From: a virus
Reading direction: 5' to 3' (one strand)
IMG/VR virus record: IMGVR_UViG_3300043450_000168
Coordinates: 1 to 26,056 of that record
Length of the DNA stretch: 26,056 nucleotides
Positions within the stretch are counted from its first letter, which is position 1, and the number at the start of each line of letters is the position of its first letter. The notes under the pieces are model-generated. The model saw only the letters and a program-made list of their open reading frames with translations. It was not told the DNA's origin and ran no database searches. Positions 1-7,816 of the stretch are shown piece after piece. Position numbers and translations under genes: made by a program.

Positions 1-549
1 GCTAACAAATTTCAAGAATGGACTAACACTCAAAAACCCACATTTAGTAGGATTATAAGAGATGAAAGTCGCATAGTAATACCACTATACACTATGGAAG
101 GAGAACTGTTTGGATTCCAAGGAAGATCTTTAGGTCCCAGTAATGTTAAATACATTACGGTGATTTTAGATGAGAGTATTCCCAAAGTTTATGGACTAGA
201 CGAGGTAAGTACAGATGAAACAATCTACGTCACAGAAGGACCATTCGATTCAACGTTTGTCAAAAATGCCATCGCAATGTGTGGATCGGATATTCTACTC
301 GATAGTCTTAATTTGGGTGATGATATTGTCTATGTACTTGATAATGAACCCCGCAATAAGGAAATCTGTAATAGGATCTCCAAACTCATCGACGGAGGTA
401 AAAAGGTAGTCATCTGGCCAAAAGCAGTTCAGCAAAAGGATATCAATGATATGGTGCTCGCTGGACTTTCAATTATGAATATGGTAAAATCAAATACATA
501 TAGAGCACTCGAAGCAAAAATTAAATTCAACGAATGGAAGAAGGTATGA
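1..549 (+). CDS. DNA primase subunit, gp61-like (5' end outside window)
   Basis: The reading frame is open from base 1, so the N-terminus lies outside the window; about 182 C-terminal residues are seen. The core is a TOPRIM-like fold: a glutamate in VTEGPFD, followed by the acidic VLDNEPRN segment, which in primases binds the metal used to join ribonucleotides into primers. T4 gp61 works with the gp41 helicase at the replication fork, and this piece fits the C-terminal half of such a protein. The stop overlaps the nrdA start as ATGA, so the two genes are translationally coupled. What is seen: frame, TOPRIM-type motifs and the nrdA neighbour. Inferred: gp61 identity, from family resemblance and gene order. 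Confidence 0.8.
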   Translation, partial: ANKFQEWTNTQKPTFSRIIRDESRIVIPLYTMEGELFGFQGRSLGPSNVKYITVILDESIPKVYGLDEVSTDETIYVTEGPFDSTFVKNAIAMCGSDILLDSLNLGDDIVYVLDNEPRNKEICNRISKLIDGGKKVVIWPKAVQQKDINDMVLAGLSIMNMVKSNTYRALEAKIKFNEWKKV

Positions 550-2843
550 GTAACGGAACAAATGTAGTTAAGAGAAATGGGTCGGTTGAGAGTCTTGATC
601 TAAACAAACTTCACTTAATGGTAGAAGAGGCATGTAAAGACCTTGCTGGAGTCTCCGCATCACAAGTTGAGATGCAGTCTGGTATTCAATTTTACGATGG
701 TATTACAACGTCGGAAGTTCAGGAGATTCTGATTCGTTCTGCATCAGACTTGATTGATCTTGAGCATCCCAATTATCAATTTGTTGCTGCCCGTTTGCTT
801 TTATTTGCTCTCCGTAAGCAGTTGTTTGGTCGTATGCACGAGTGCCCAAATGTTTTGGAGCATACACAAAAATGTGTAGAATTGGGAGTTTATGATGCAG
901 AGATTCTTTCACTGTATAATGCTGAAGAGTTTGAAAAACTCCAGTCATTTATCGATCATGGTCGTGACTATCTTTTCACTTATGCAGGTCTTCGTCAAGT
1001 AGTTGATAAGTATCTTGTACAAGATCGTAGTAGTGGGCAGATTTATGAAACTCCACAGTTCATGTATTTGTTGATTGCAGCAACTATTTTTTCTAAGTAT
1101 CCAAAAGAAACTCGTTTAGACTACGTTAAGAGGTATTATGACGCAATCAGCAAGCACAAAATCAACATTCCAACGCCAATCATGGCAGGAGTCAGAACAC
1201 CACTTAGGCAATATGCTTCTTGTGTTCTCGTTGATGTTGATGACACCCTCGATAGTATCGGTCACTCTGATTTGGCTATTTACAAATATGTTGCACAAAG
1301 AGCTGGAATCGGTATCAACGCAGGCAGAATCCGTGGCATCAACAGTAAAATCAGAGGCGGAGAGGTACAGCACACAGGTGTTATCCCCTTCCTTAAAAAG
1401 TTTGAAGCAACTGTCAGATCTTGCACACAAAACGGCATCAGAGGTGGTTCTGCAACAGTCCACTTTCCTATCTGGCATCAAGAAATCCAAGACATTCTAG
1501 TCCTTAAAAATAACAAAGGAACCGAAGACAATCGTGTTCGTAAGTTAGACTATTCTATCCAAATCAGCAAAATCTTCTATGAGAGATTTATTCAGAATGG
1601 AGAAATCACCCTCTTCTCACCACACGATGTTCCTGGACTTTATGATGCTTTTGGGACCGACCAGTTTGACGAGTTATACGTTCAATACGAGAACAATTCG
1701 TCTATTCCGTCGAAAACTATTGGTGCTCAAGAACTCTTTCTTGACCTCCTGAAAGAACGTGCTGAAACTGGTCGTTTGTACATTATGAACATCGATCATT
1801 GCAACTCCCACTCATCCTTTATGGATAAGGTTGAGATGAGCAATCTGTGCCAGGAGATTACTCTACCTACTAAACCAATTCAGCACATTGATGACCCCAA
1901 TGGTGAAATTGCTCTCTGCATCCTTTCTGCTATTAATATTGGTAAAATCAAAAATAATGATGATCTTGAAGTTCTTTGTGACCTTGCCATTCGTAGTCTT
2001 GATGAACTCATTGACTTCCAAGGATATCCCGTCAGGGCAGCAGAAATTGCCACCAGAGCACGTCGTTCACTTGGAATAGGTTACATTGGTCTGGCACATT
2101 ATCTTGCTAAGCATGGGGAGCACTATGATGATCCTGGTGCCTGGCAACTGGTTCATAACTTGACTGAATCTTTCCAATATTACCTAATCAAGGCAACTGT
2201 AAATCTTGCTAAAGAAAAAGGTGCATGTGAATACTCTCATCGCACTAAGTACGGTCAAGGAATTCTGCCGATTGATACATACAAAAAAGATGTTGACGAA
2301 CTGGTTCCAAACAATCTCAAATATGATTGGGAAGCACTCAGAGAAGAGGTAAAGAAGTATGGAGTACGGAACTCAACATTGTCTGCACAGATGCCTTCGG
2401 AGAGCAGTTCCGTTGTGTCAAACGCAACCAATGGAATCGAACCTCCTCGTGGATACTTGTCCGTTAAGAAATCTAAGAAAGGACCGCTTAAGCAAATTGT
2501 TCCACAGTTTCACACACTTAAGAACAATTATACACTTCTTTGGGATATGCGTAGCAATCGTGGGTATATTAATATTGTTGCAGTTATGCAGAAATTCTTC
2601 GATCAAGCGATTTCTGGAAACTGGTCCTATAATCCGGAGAATTATCCCAATAATGAAGTTCCTGTTAGCGTAATGGCACAGGATCTTTTGACTACATATA
2701 AGTACGGCTGGAAAACCAGTTATTACCAGAATACTTATGATATTAAAACAGATGAATCGGAGGAATCCAAAACATCTGTTGATGACTTAATTAACGACAT
2801 TTTGAATTCGGAGGAAGAAGATTGTGAGTCTTGTAAGATTTAA
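546..2843 (+). CDS. nrdA: ribonucleoside-diphosphate reductase class Ia, alpha (large) subunit
   Basis: Reduces ribonucleoside diphosphates to deoxy forms for phage DNA synthesis, with NrdB supplying the radical. From the ATG at 546 the protein has 765 residues, close to E. coli NrdA (761). An N-terminal ATP-cone (VVKRNGSVE onward) is followed by the barrel: C226 (SCVLVD) and the NLCQE triad N433/C435/E437 of the active site, GIRGGSATVHFPIWH, and the PSESSS...NATNGIEPPRG phosphate-binding loop. Y726-Y727 of the radical path and a C-terminal C760/C763 redox pair (CESCKI) complete it, so every catalytic residue is present. An ATG at 534 is in frame, but 546 gives the usual ATGA overlap with the primase and matches the family N-terminus. 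nrdB follows at once. Confidence 0.97.
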   Translation: MSNGTNVVKRNGSVESLDLNKLHLMVEEACKDLAGVSASQVEMQSGIQFYDGITTSEVQEILIRSASDLIDLEHPNYQFVAARLLLFALRKQLFGRMHECPNVLEHTQKCVELGVYDAEILSLYNAEEFEKLQSFIDHGRDYLFTYAGLRQVVDKYLVQDRSSGQIYETPQFMYLLIAATIFSKYPKETRLDYVKRYYDAISKHKINIPTPIMAGVRTPLRQYASCVLVDVDDTLDSIGHSDLAIYKYVAQRAGIGINAGRIRGINSKIRGGEVQHTGVIPFLKKFEATVRSCTQNGIRGGSATVHFPIWHQEIQDILVLKNNKGTEDNRVRKLDYSIQISKIFYERFIQNGEITLFSPHDVPGLYDAFGTDQFDELYVQYENNSSIPSKTIGAQELFLDLLKERAETGRLYIMNIDHCNSHSSFMDKVEMSNLCQEITLPTKPIQHIDDPNGEIALCILSAINIGKIKNNDDLEVLCDLAIRSLDELIDFQGYPVRAAEIATRARRSLGIGYIGLAHYLAKHGEHYDDPGAWQLVHNLTESFQYYLIKATVNLAKEKGACEYSHRTKYGQGILPIDTYKKDVDELVPNNLKYDWEALREEVKKYGVRNSTLSAQMPSESSSVVSNATNGIEPPRGYLSVKKSKKGPLKQIVPQFHTLKNNYTLLWDMRSNRGYINIVAVMQKFFDQAISGNWSYNPENYPNNEVPVSVMAQDLLTTYKYGWKTSYYQNTYDIKTDESEESKTSVDDLINDILNSEEEDCESCKI

Positions 2844-2877
2844 AACAAATAGCACGGAGAAAAAAGTGGTTAATCAA

Positions 2878-4008
2878 ATGACCGTTTTTAACTCTCAGGA
2901 GGTAGATACCAAAAAGCAACCAATGTTTTTTGGACAACCACTGGGCATTCAGAGATATGATTCTTACAAGTATCCAATTTTTGAAAAACTGACAACTCAA
3001 CAACTGGGGTACTTTTGGAGACCTGAAGAAGTCTCTCTACAAAAAGACAGAGGAGATTATCAATCTCTTCGTCCTGAACAAAAGCATATTTTTACTTCTA
3101 ACCTAAAATATCAAGTTATGCTTGATAGCGTTCAAGGTCGTGGACCTGGAATGGCATTTGCTCCCTACTGCTCACTTCCCGAACTGGAAGCGTGTATGAA
3201 AGTCTGGGAGTTTATGGAGATGATTCACTCACGATCCTATACCTATATCATCAAAAACGTATATTCAGATCCTTCGGATGTTTTTGATACTATTCTTCGT
3301 GATGAAAGAATTCTTGAACGTGCTGTTAGTGTAACCGAAGCATACAACGATTTTATCAATAGTGCCCAACATTATGGCAATTCTGAACTTTGGAAATATG
3401 CCCAAGAACAAGTTCCTTACGCACAGGCAGAAAGATATGAACTTAAAAGAAAGTTATTCCGAGCAGTTGCAAACGTTAATATTCTTGAAGGTATTCGCTT
3501 TTACGTCAGTTTCGCTTGCAGTTTTGCATTTGGCGAACTCAAACTTATGGAAGGAAGTGCAAAGATCATTGGACTGATTGCTCGTGATGAGAATCAACAT
3601 TTGGTCATCACTCAGAACATCCTCAACAAGTGGAAGGAGGGTGATGACCCCGAGATGCAAAGAATCTATAAGGAAGAGGAGCAATGGGTCTACAAGACCT
3701 TTGAGAATGCAGTCAATCAAGAAAAACTTTGGGCAGAGTATCTGTTTAAGGATGGTTCTATGATTGGATTGAATGATAAACTTCTTCAGCAGTATGTTGA
3801 ATGGATTGCGAATCGTCGTATGAGGGCCCTCGGATTGAAACCACTTTATGATATTTCGGCAAAGAACAATCCACTTCCTTGGACAGAACATTGGATTAGT
3901 TCTAAAGGTCTTCAAGTGGCACCCCAAGAAACGGAAGTTGAAAGTTATATCATTGGTGGAATTAAACAGGACGTTACAAAGGATTCCTTCGCAGGATTCC
4001 AACTTTAA
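2878..4008 (+). CDS. nrdB: ribonucleoside-diphosphate reductase class Ia, beta (small) subunit
   Basis: Carries the di-iron site and tyrosyl radical used by NrdA. From the ATG at 2878 it has 376 residues, matching E. coli NrdB. Iron ligands D83, E114, H117, E204, E238 and H241 and radical tyrosine Y121 (IHSRSYTYI) are all visible, as is the GIRFYVSFACSFAF helix; the C-terminal GFQL resembles the tail that docks on the large subunit. A GTG at 2824, with a purine-rich stretch before it, would add 18 residues and overlap nrdA by 20 bases; those residues do not resemble the family, so ATG 2878 is preferred, although no strong ribosome site precedes it. A terminator follows, closing the operon. 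Confidence 0.97.
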   Translation: MTVFNSQEVDTKKQPMFFGQPLGIQRYDSYKYPIFEKLTTQQLGYFWRPEEVSLQKDRGDYQSLRPEQKHIFTSNLKYQVMLDSVQGRGPGMAFAPYCSLPELEACMKVWEFMEMIHSRSYTYIIKNVYSDPSDVFDTILRDERILERAVSVTEAYNDFINSAQHYGNSELWKYAQEQVPYAQAERYELKRKLFRAVANVNILEGIRFYVSFACSFAFGELKLMEGSAKIIGLIARDENQHLVITQNILNKWKEGDDPEMQRIYKEEEQWVYKTFENAVNQEKLWAEYLFKDGSMIGLNDKLLQQYVEWIANRRMRALGLKPLYDISAKNNPLPWTEHWISSKGLQVAPQETEVESYIIGGIKQDVTKDSFAGFQL

Positions 4009-4011
4009 TAC

Positions 4012-4037
4012 AGAGGATCTTCGGATCCTCTTTTTTT
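4012..4037 (+). terminator. rho-independent terminator after nrdB
   Basis: Perfect 8-bp stem AGAGGATC/GATCCTCT closed by a TTCG tetraloop and followed by a run of T. The last T of the run is also the first base of the late promoter box at 4037-4044. Confidence 0.93.
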
Positions 4038-4044
4038 ATAAATA
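4037..4044 (+). promoter_or_regulatory. late promoter box TATAAATA
   Basis: Exact match to the T4 late consensus, read by the phage sigma gp55 with the sliding clamp in T4. It ends 26 bases before the start of the next gene, giving a short leader. There is no -35 element, as expected for this class. Confidence 0.8.
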
Positions 4045-4070
4045 TCTGTAGCAATTCCATAAGTATTAAA

Positions 4071-5093
4071 ATGTTGCCATCGGATATTAGAAGTTTGCAA
4101 GAAGCATACCAAAGTATTTACGAAGAATCAGATTTGTTAACTGATGATTTGATTGAAGAAATTGTAGAAGAACTTGTAGAAGAATGTTTAGAGTTCGGAT
4201 ATGATCTTGATGAGTCTGCTGATGCAGTAGAGGCAGCAGCAATTCTTTATATTGATGAGGCAAAAGTGACTTATGGTAGTGATACGATAAGTCCCGAAGA
4301 TAGACGTGCTGAAGCTAAGGCTAGACTTAGTGATAGAAAAACATCGGCAAGAAAGGCGGCAGTAAAGGGTGCTGTAGATCGTGTAAAATCGACGGCAAAG
4401 GGGGTTAAGGCTGCTGCTGGAATCGCAGGGTCAATTGCCAAGGATGAGGTCAGGAGAGCAGGTCGTACTGCTTCCCAGGCCGTTCAGAAGAAGAAGGCAG
4501 AGGTCAAGGGTGGTATCAAAAAGATGATTGGTGGAGGTCTCCGTGCTGCTGCTGGTGGTCTCGGTAAGATCGCTCAGAGGGCAGCAGGGGCAGCATCAAA
4601 ATTTGGTGAAGAAGTTGAACTTGGTGAAAATAGAAGAATGGCAAGAGATCCAGAAGGACGTAAATCTGGCCATTCTAAGCAACCAGATCCTTCCAAACCT
4701 GGATTTACTGGTATTGGCAATATGAGTATTGCTCAAATTGCTAAGATGAGTGCCAAGATTGGAAAAGATAAAAAGCAAAATGAAGAAGTAGAAATCTATG
4801 ATGTTGTTCTTGAGTACTTGATGTCTGAAGGACATGCTGATACAATTGCTGAGGCAGAATACATTATGACTGAACTCGATAGTGAAATAGTAGATCAAAT
4901 TCTTGAAACTCGTATGGATCCAAGAGGTCGTCCTGCTTCTGGTCCTATGAATGTTTATGCAAAATCAAAACCAAATACAGATCCTGCTTTCCAAGCTGCT
5001 TTAAAGTCGTATAGAGAAAAAGAAGCAAAGAAAACTCCAGAGCAAAGAAAGGCAGAACTTGATGCTTATAAAGCAAGGCAAATGAACCGATAA
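4071..5093 (+). CDS. Lys/Ala-rich late protein, probable virion or internal protein
   Basis: 340 residues, function not recognised. The N-terminus (SLQEAYQSIYEE) begins an acidic helical domain to about residue 65. A long basic lysine/alanine-rich stretch follows (about 75-180), looking like amphipathic helices with glycine-alanine repeats. A second acidic domain lies around 235-275 (YDVVLEYLMSEGHADTIAEAEYIM), then a basic proline/lysine tail. The alternation of acidic helical modules and a polybasic centre resembles internal or scaffold-type phage proteins, and the exact late promoter just upstream supports late, structural expression. No catalytic motif is visible. A virion role is inference; DNA binding through the basic centre is also possible. 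No clear Shine-Dalgarno precedes the ATG. Confidence 0.72.
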   Translation: MLPSDIRSLQEAYQSIYEESDLLTDDLIEEIVEELVEECLEFGYDLDESADAVEAAAILYIDEAKVTYGSDTISPEDRRAEAKARLSDRKTSARKAAVKGAVDRVKSTAKGVKAAAGIAGSIAKDEVRRAGRTASQAVQKKKAEVKGGIKKMIGGGLRAAAGGLGKIAQRAAGAASKFGEEVELGENRRMARDPEGRKSGHSKQPDPSKPGFTGIGNMSIAQIAKMSAKIGKDKKQNEEVEIYDVVLEYLMSEGHADTIAEAEYIMTELDSEIVDQILETRMDPRGRPASGPMNVYAKSKPNTDPAFQAALKSYREKEAKKTPEQRKAELDAYKARQMNR

Positions 5094-5106
5094 TAAATAA
5101 TTCTTC

Positions 5107-5137
5107 AGGGGGCTTGACAAGTCCCCTTTTTTTGTTT
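5107..5137 (+). terminator. rho-independent terminator after the Lys/Ala-rich gene
   Basis: Hairpin GGGGGCTT/AAGTCCCC (one G-T pair) with a very short loop and a run of seven T. The loop and upper stem contain TTGACA, the -35 box of the next promoter. Confidence 0.9.
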
Positions 5138-5142
5138 AGAAT
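5114..5142 (+). promoter_or_regulatory. sigma-70 promoter with -35 inside the terminator
   Basis: TTGACA at 5114-5119, 17-base spacer, TAGAAT at 5137-5142. The -35 is the consensus and is located in the terminator hairpin of the previous gene. It would feed the GIY-YIG-like gene, which also has a late-type box at 5161. Confidence 0.65.
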
Positions 5143-5160
5143 AGGTTTGTTCCCGTTAAA

Positions 5161-5168
5161 GATAAATA
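5161..5168 (+). promoter_or_regulatory. late-type promoter box GATAAATA
   Basis: One mismatch from TATAAATA, ending 22 bases before the ATG at 5191, the same spacing class as the other late boxes here. The gene may therefore have both an early and a late promoter. Confidence 0.5.
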
Positions 5169-5190
5169 ATAGCTCATAAGATTACTTTAT

Positions 5191-5646
5191 ATGGGCTATG
5201 AGAACCCATGGAGATTTAATGGGGAAATATTTGAGTCTGATCATATAGAAGACTATTTTGGATTTGTTTATCATATTCACTCTAAGATCACCGGTAGAAG
5301 TTACATAGGACGTAAGTACCTGTGGTCGTTCAGAACTCCTCCTGGTAAGAAAAGAAAGGTAAAACAAGAATCTGATTGGAAAAAATATTACGGATCTTGC
5401 CCTGAACTTAAAGAGGACGTTAAGAAGTATGGTAAAGAATGTTTTGAAAGAAAAATAATATCATTACATAAGACCAAGGGTAAATGTAATTTTGAAGAAA
5501 CACGGCAACTTTTCCTAAATAATGTACTGACCGAAGCACTTGACTCTGGAGTTCCTGCGTACTATAATAGTAACATACTCTCCAGATACTTTAGGAAGGA
5601 TTATTTTGATGGTTACCTTGGAACAGACCCTTCGGACATCACATGA
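5191..5646 (+). CDS. GIY-YIG-like nuclease family protein
   Basis: 151 residues. The segment FGFVYHIHSKITGRSYIGRK (about 23-42) has the spacing of the GIY...YIG core of this nuclease family, with Val-Tyr in place of Ile-Tyr. SDWKKYYGSCPELKEDVKKYGKECFERKII resembles the following part of Seg-type and related phage endonucleases, and an acidic segment with glutamates (KCNFEETRQLF) could supply the metal ligand. Such enzymes make double-strand breaks as homing or genome-degrading nucleases. No group I intron or helix-turn-helix DNA-binding tail is visible, so a free-standing nuclease is more likely than an intron endonuclease. The call rests on motif spacing only; catalysis is unproven. The next gene starts inside its 3' end. 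Confidence 0.62.
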   Translation: MGYENPWRFNGEIFESDHIEDYFGFVYHIHSKITGRSYIGRKYLWSFRTPPGKKRKVKQESDWKKYYGSCPELKEDVKKYGKECFERKIISLHKTKGKCNFEETRQLFLNNVLTEALDSGVPAYYNSNILSRYFRKDYFDGYLGTDPSDIT

Positions 5647-5809
5647 TTGGGCAGTTGATCGTATTCATTCTCTCTGTGAAAAAAAGGACTATGAAGATGC
5701 TCAGGCAATTCAATCAGAATTTAGTGAATGGTTGAATCCAGATATTCCTGATCATGATATTTTTTCATTAGCGTACATAGGAGAAGAAAATGACTTTAGA
5801 TCTTCATAA
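5609..5809 (+). CDS. small conserved-type protein, unknown function
   Basis: 66 residues from the ATG at 5609, which has AGGAAGG a few bases upstream; longer in-frame starts lie deeper in the previous gene and are less likely. The protein overlaps the nuclease gene by 38 bases and the following peptidase gene by 20. It is acidic and probably helical (WAVDRIHSLCEKKDYEDAQAIQSEFSEWL), with no recognised motif. The tight overlaps on both sides argue that it is translated with its neighbours. Function unknown. Confidence 0.6.
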   Translation: MVTLEQTLRTSHDWAVDRIHSLCEKKDYEDAQAIQSEFSEWLNPDIPDHDIFSLAYIGEENDFRSS

Positions 5810-6461
5810 CTTTTTTAAATTTTATGATGATGGTAATGCAAATCACGTAGCAGCAGTTCAATGGTTAGAGGATAACCTACCTGCTGAGTTTATGGATGAT
5901 TCTGAAACAGAGTGGATAGGAATGTTCAGAACAAAACCACCAACTCCAGCAGTGTTGGCGGTTCCTTACTTCAATCAAGTAGATAACTACAGAGACGCAC
6001 ATAGAACTTGTAACAGTTCATCGTGTGCTATGTGCCTTGCTTTCCTCAAGCCAGGAAGCATCAAAGGTGATGATGAATATGTTAAGAAAGTATTTGCGAT
6101 TGGCGACACAACTGACCACGCAGTTCAGACCAAGGTTCTGCAAGGTTATGGTGTTAAGTCACACTTTAGTTATAATTTAAGTTTTGCTGATATTGATAAG
6201 AGTCTTGATAGAGGAAAACCAGTTGTTATTGGTATTCTGCACAGGGGTTCTCTTACTTCACCTACTGGTGGTCATATGTGTGTTGTAATCGGTAAAACGC
6301 CAGATGGTAAAGGATACTTTGTCAATGATCCTTATGGTTCATTAAATGACAACTATACTGGACCAGTAACAAACGGTAAGAAGACCGTTTATACCAAAGC
6401 AGTTCTTAAGCATCGTTGGGCCCCAGGCGGCAGCGATGGTTGGGGTCGCATTTTCGATTGA
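5790..6461 (+). CDS. C39-like cysteine peptidase with shared N-terminal module
   Basis: 223 residues in two parts. Residues 4-48 are a module nearly identical to the start of the next protein (DLHNFFKFYD, AVQWLEDNLP). Residues 57-223 look like a papain-fold C39-type peptidase: Q63 in VPYFNQ as oxyanion residue, C74 in TCNSSSCAM as likely nucleophile, H162 in GGHMCVVIG, D180 in VNDPYG. This fold cleaves peptide or amide bonds, and beside a lysozyme and holin-like gene a role against cell-wall peptide bridges is reasonable. It has no signal peptide. The Cys is in a C-N-S-S-S-C-A-M setting instead of the usual C-G-P, so activity needs proof. The lysozyme gene begins 19 bases downstream behind an AAGGAG site. 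Confidence 0.75.
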   Translation: MTLDLHNFFKFYDDGNANHVAAVQWLEDNLPAEFMDDSETEWIGMFRTKPPTPAVLAVPYFNQVDNYRDAHRTCNSSSCAMCLAFLKPGSIKGDDEYVKKVFAIGDTTDHAVQTKVLQGYGVKSHFSYNLSFADIDKSLDRGKPVVIGILHRGSLTSPTGGHMCVVIGKTPDGKGYFVNDPYGSLNDNYTGPVTNGKKTVYTKAVLKHRWAPGGSDGWGRIFD

Positions 6462-6479
6462 TACATAAGGAGAAAACTA

Positions 6480-7151
6480 ATGGCACGTATCGACTTACAC
6501 AACTTCTTCAAGTTTTATGACGAGAAGAATCCTAATCACATCAAAGCAGTTCAGTGGTTAGAAGATAACCTACCTGTCAAGTATCTTGAGGATAATATTG
6601 ATTGGGCGGAGATTTATAGAGGAAAAAAGTCAAGTTCTGCATCCCCAGTGGTTGCAGCAACTGCTCCTGCAAATAGTGGTGGTGATGATATGCCTATGAT
6701 GGGCCTTAAATTAATCAAAGAGTTTGAAGGATGCCATCTCAAAGCATATCCAGATCCTCTCTCAGGTGGACTTCCAATCACCATAGGTTGGGGAACTACC
6801 CGTAAGAAGGATGGATCACCATTCCATATGGGTGATACCATCACTCAACAGGAAGCAGATGAGTTATTGATTACTCAATGTAAGAACCAGTTTCTTCCAT
6901 CACTTCGTAAAATTCCACACTGGAATGAAATGTCTGACGGCAAAAGAGGAGCACTTCTCTCCTTTGCTTATAATCTTGGTGCTGGTTTTTATGGTGGTGA
7001 TAATTTCAATACTATTACACGCACACTGAAGAATAAAGAATGGGACAAAGTTCCAGATGCTTTATACCTCTACCGTAATCCTGGATCTAATGTAGAAGCA
7101 GGACTTGCTCGTAGAAGAAAAGCAGAAGGTGAATCTTGGAAAAAAGGTTAA
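6480..7151 (+). CDS. GH24 lysozyme (endolysin) with shared N-terminal module
   Basis: 223 residues. After the N-terminal module (residues 4-48) and a Ser/Ala/Pro linker comes a complete T4/P22-type lysozyme domain from about residue 74: E83 in EFEG, D92 in YPDPLSGG and T101 in ITIGWGTT form the catalytic Glu-Asp-Thr set, followed by SDGKRGALLSFAYNLG and GLARRRKAEGESW, hallmarks of the family. It cuts the glycan of peptidoglycan (N-acetylmuramic acid to N-acetylglucosamine bond). The holin-like gene follows within 45 bases, as in a lysis cassette. Start chosen at the ATG with AAGGAG upstream. The only unusual part is the added N-terminal module shared with the peptidase. Confidence 0.93.
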   Translation: MARIDLHNFFKFYDEKNPNHIKAVQWLEDNLPVKYLEDNIDWAEIYRGKKSSSASPVVAATAPANSGGDDMPMMGLKLIKEFEGCHLKAYPDPLSGGLPITIGWGTTRKKDGSPFHMGDTITQQEADELLITQCKNQFLPSLRKIPHWNEMSDGKRGALLSFAYNLGAGFYGGDNFNTITRTLKNKEWDKVPDALYLYRNPGSNVEAGLARRRKAEGESWKKG

Positions 7152-7193
7152 CCTATTAAACTAACAAAAATGAACAACAAAAAGGAAAATGGT

Positions 7194-7514
7194 ATGGGAC
7201 AACTAATTCGTGTTGTGATTTTGAGTTGGTCTGCCGCACTACTTACCGCAAGTTATGCTGGTATGTTTGCTAAAATGGATCCCACATTCATTGCTACAGT
7301 ATTTACTGCTTCTGCTGCTACTTTTGGTATTAATACAATGAAGAAAGGTGGTGATGATGAAGATGAAAAAAAGGAACTTCCAAGAACTGAGACAGTTGTA
7401 GAAGCATCTCCCGAACCACCTGTTTCAACAATTGATGAAACAGCAGTATCTCTTGAAGAAAGAGTTGAAGCACTTGAGGAAGGACAAGTTCAACCTCGTA
7501 CAACTGGTGCATAA
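7194..7514 (+). CDS. holin-like small membrane protein
   Basis: 106 residues from the ATG at 7194, which has GGA seven bases upstream; an in-frame ATG at 7170 lacks any ribosome site. Two hydrophobic segments (about 6-24 and 31-46) are followed by a KKGG turn and a long charged, acidic C-terminus with a short possible coiled coil (VSLEERVEALEEG). Two membrane segments, a polar tail and the position just after the lysozyme match a class II-type holin, which opens the inner membrane for the endolysin. No family-specific motif is seen, so holin is an inference from topology and position. The stop overlaps the next start as TAATG. Confidence 0.6.
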   Translation: MGQLIRVVILSWSAALLTASYAGMFAKMDPTFIATVFTASAATFGINTMKKGGDDEDEKKELPRTETVVEASPEPPVSTIDETAVSLEERVEALEEGQVQPRTTGA

Positions 7515-7618
7515 TGGCAAAATCATCAAACAAAGGTAAGAAAGGTTCGAATGGTTCTAAACAGAACCAAGGGAATGCTACAGCAAAAAAAGCAAAGAAT
7601 GGTGGAAAGAAAAAATGA
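7514..7618 (+). CDS. 34-residue lysine-rich peptide
   Basis: A short frame of 34 codons starting on the last base of the preceding stop (TAATG). The product has 11 lysines and otherwise almost only Asn, Gly, Ser, Gln and Ala, with no acidic and no large hydrophobic residue, so it should be disordered and strongly basic. Coupling to the holin-like gene makes translation plausible. It could bind nucleic acid or acidic surfaces; nothing in the sequence shows which. It is short enough to have been missed by ordinary gene callers. Confidence 0.5.
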   Translation: MAKSSNKGKKGSNGSKQNQGNATAKKAKNGGKKK

Positions 7619-7624
7619 GGTCTT

Positions 7625-7816
7625 ATGGCACGAGAGTGGAACACTCCCAAGCGTGAGTGTTGGAATAAACCAATACATCAAATACTTAAAGCCATAGATA
7701 ATCACACCCGTCTTCATTTGGAGACGGGTGATTTTTGGCATGAGGAACAGGCACAGATACTAAGAAAGTATGTCAAAGATTTAAAAGTTTTTATACACAA
7801 AGAGGAGGGAAGATGA
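7625..7816 (+). CDS. small soluble protein, unknown function
   Basis: 63 residues, rich in Trp, His and charged residues (REWNTPKRECWNKPIHQILKAIDNHTRLHLETGDFWHEEQ), probably helical. GAGG lies just before the ATG, and the stop overlaps the next start as ATGA. Codons for NHTRLHLETGDF form a strong hairpin at 7705-7730 followed by five T. No domain recognised; a single Cys and several His do not form an obvious metal site. Confidence 0.6.
   Translation: MAREWNTPKRECWNKPIHQILKAIDNHTRLHLETGDFWHEEQAQILRKYVKDLKVFIHKEEGR

Noticed and set aside
1116-1490. Long frames opposite or inside nrdA and nrdB (for example 1116-1490 minus, 3454-4002 minus)
   Set aside because: They are shadows of strongly conserved enzyme genes with no own start signals.
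2824-2877. GTG start for nrdB with a strong upstream purine tract
   Set aside because: The purine tract is the GAG/GAA codons of the acidic NrdA tail; the added 18 residues are not NrdB-like, and ATG 2878 gives exactly the family length.
5191-5646. Group I intron homing endonuclease
   Set aside because: No split gene or intron core is seen on either side; the flanking genes look complete.
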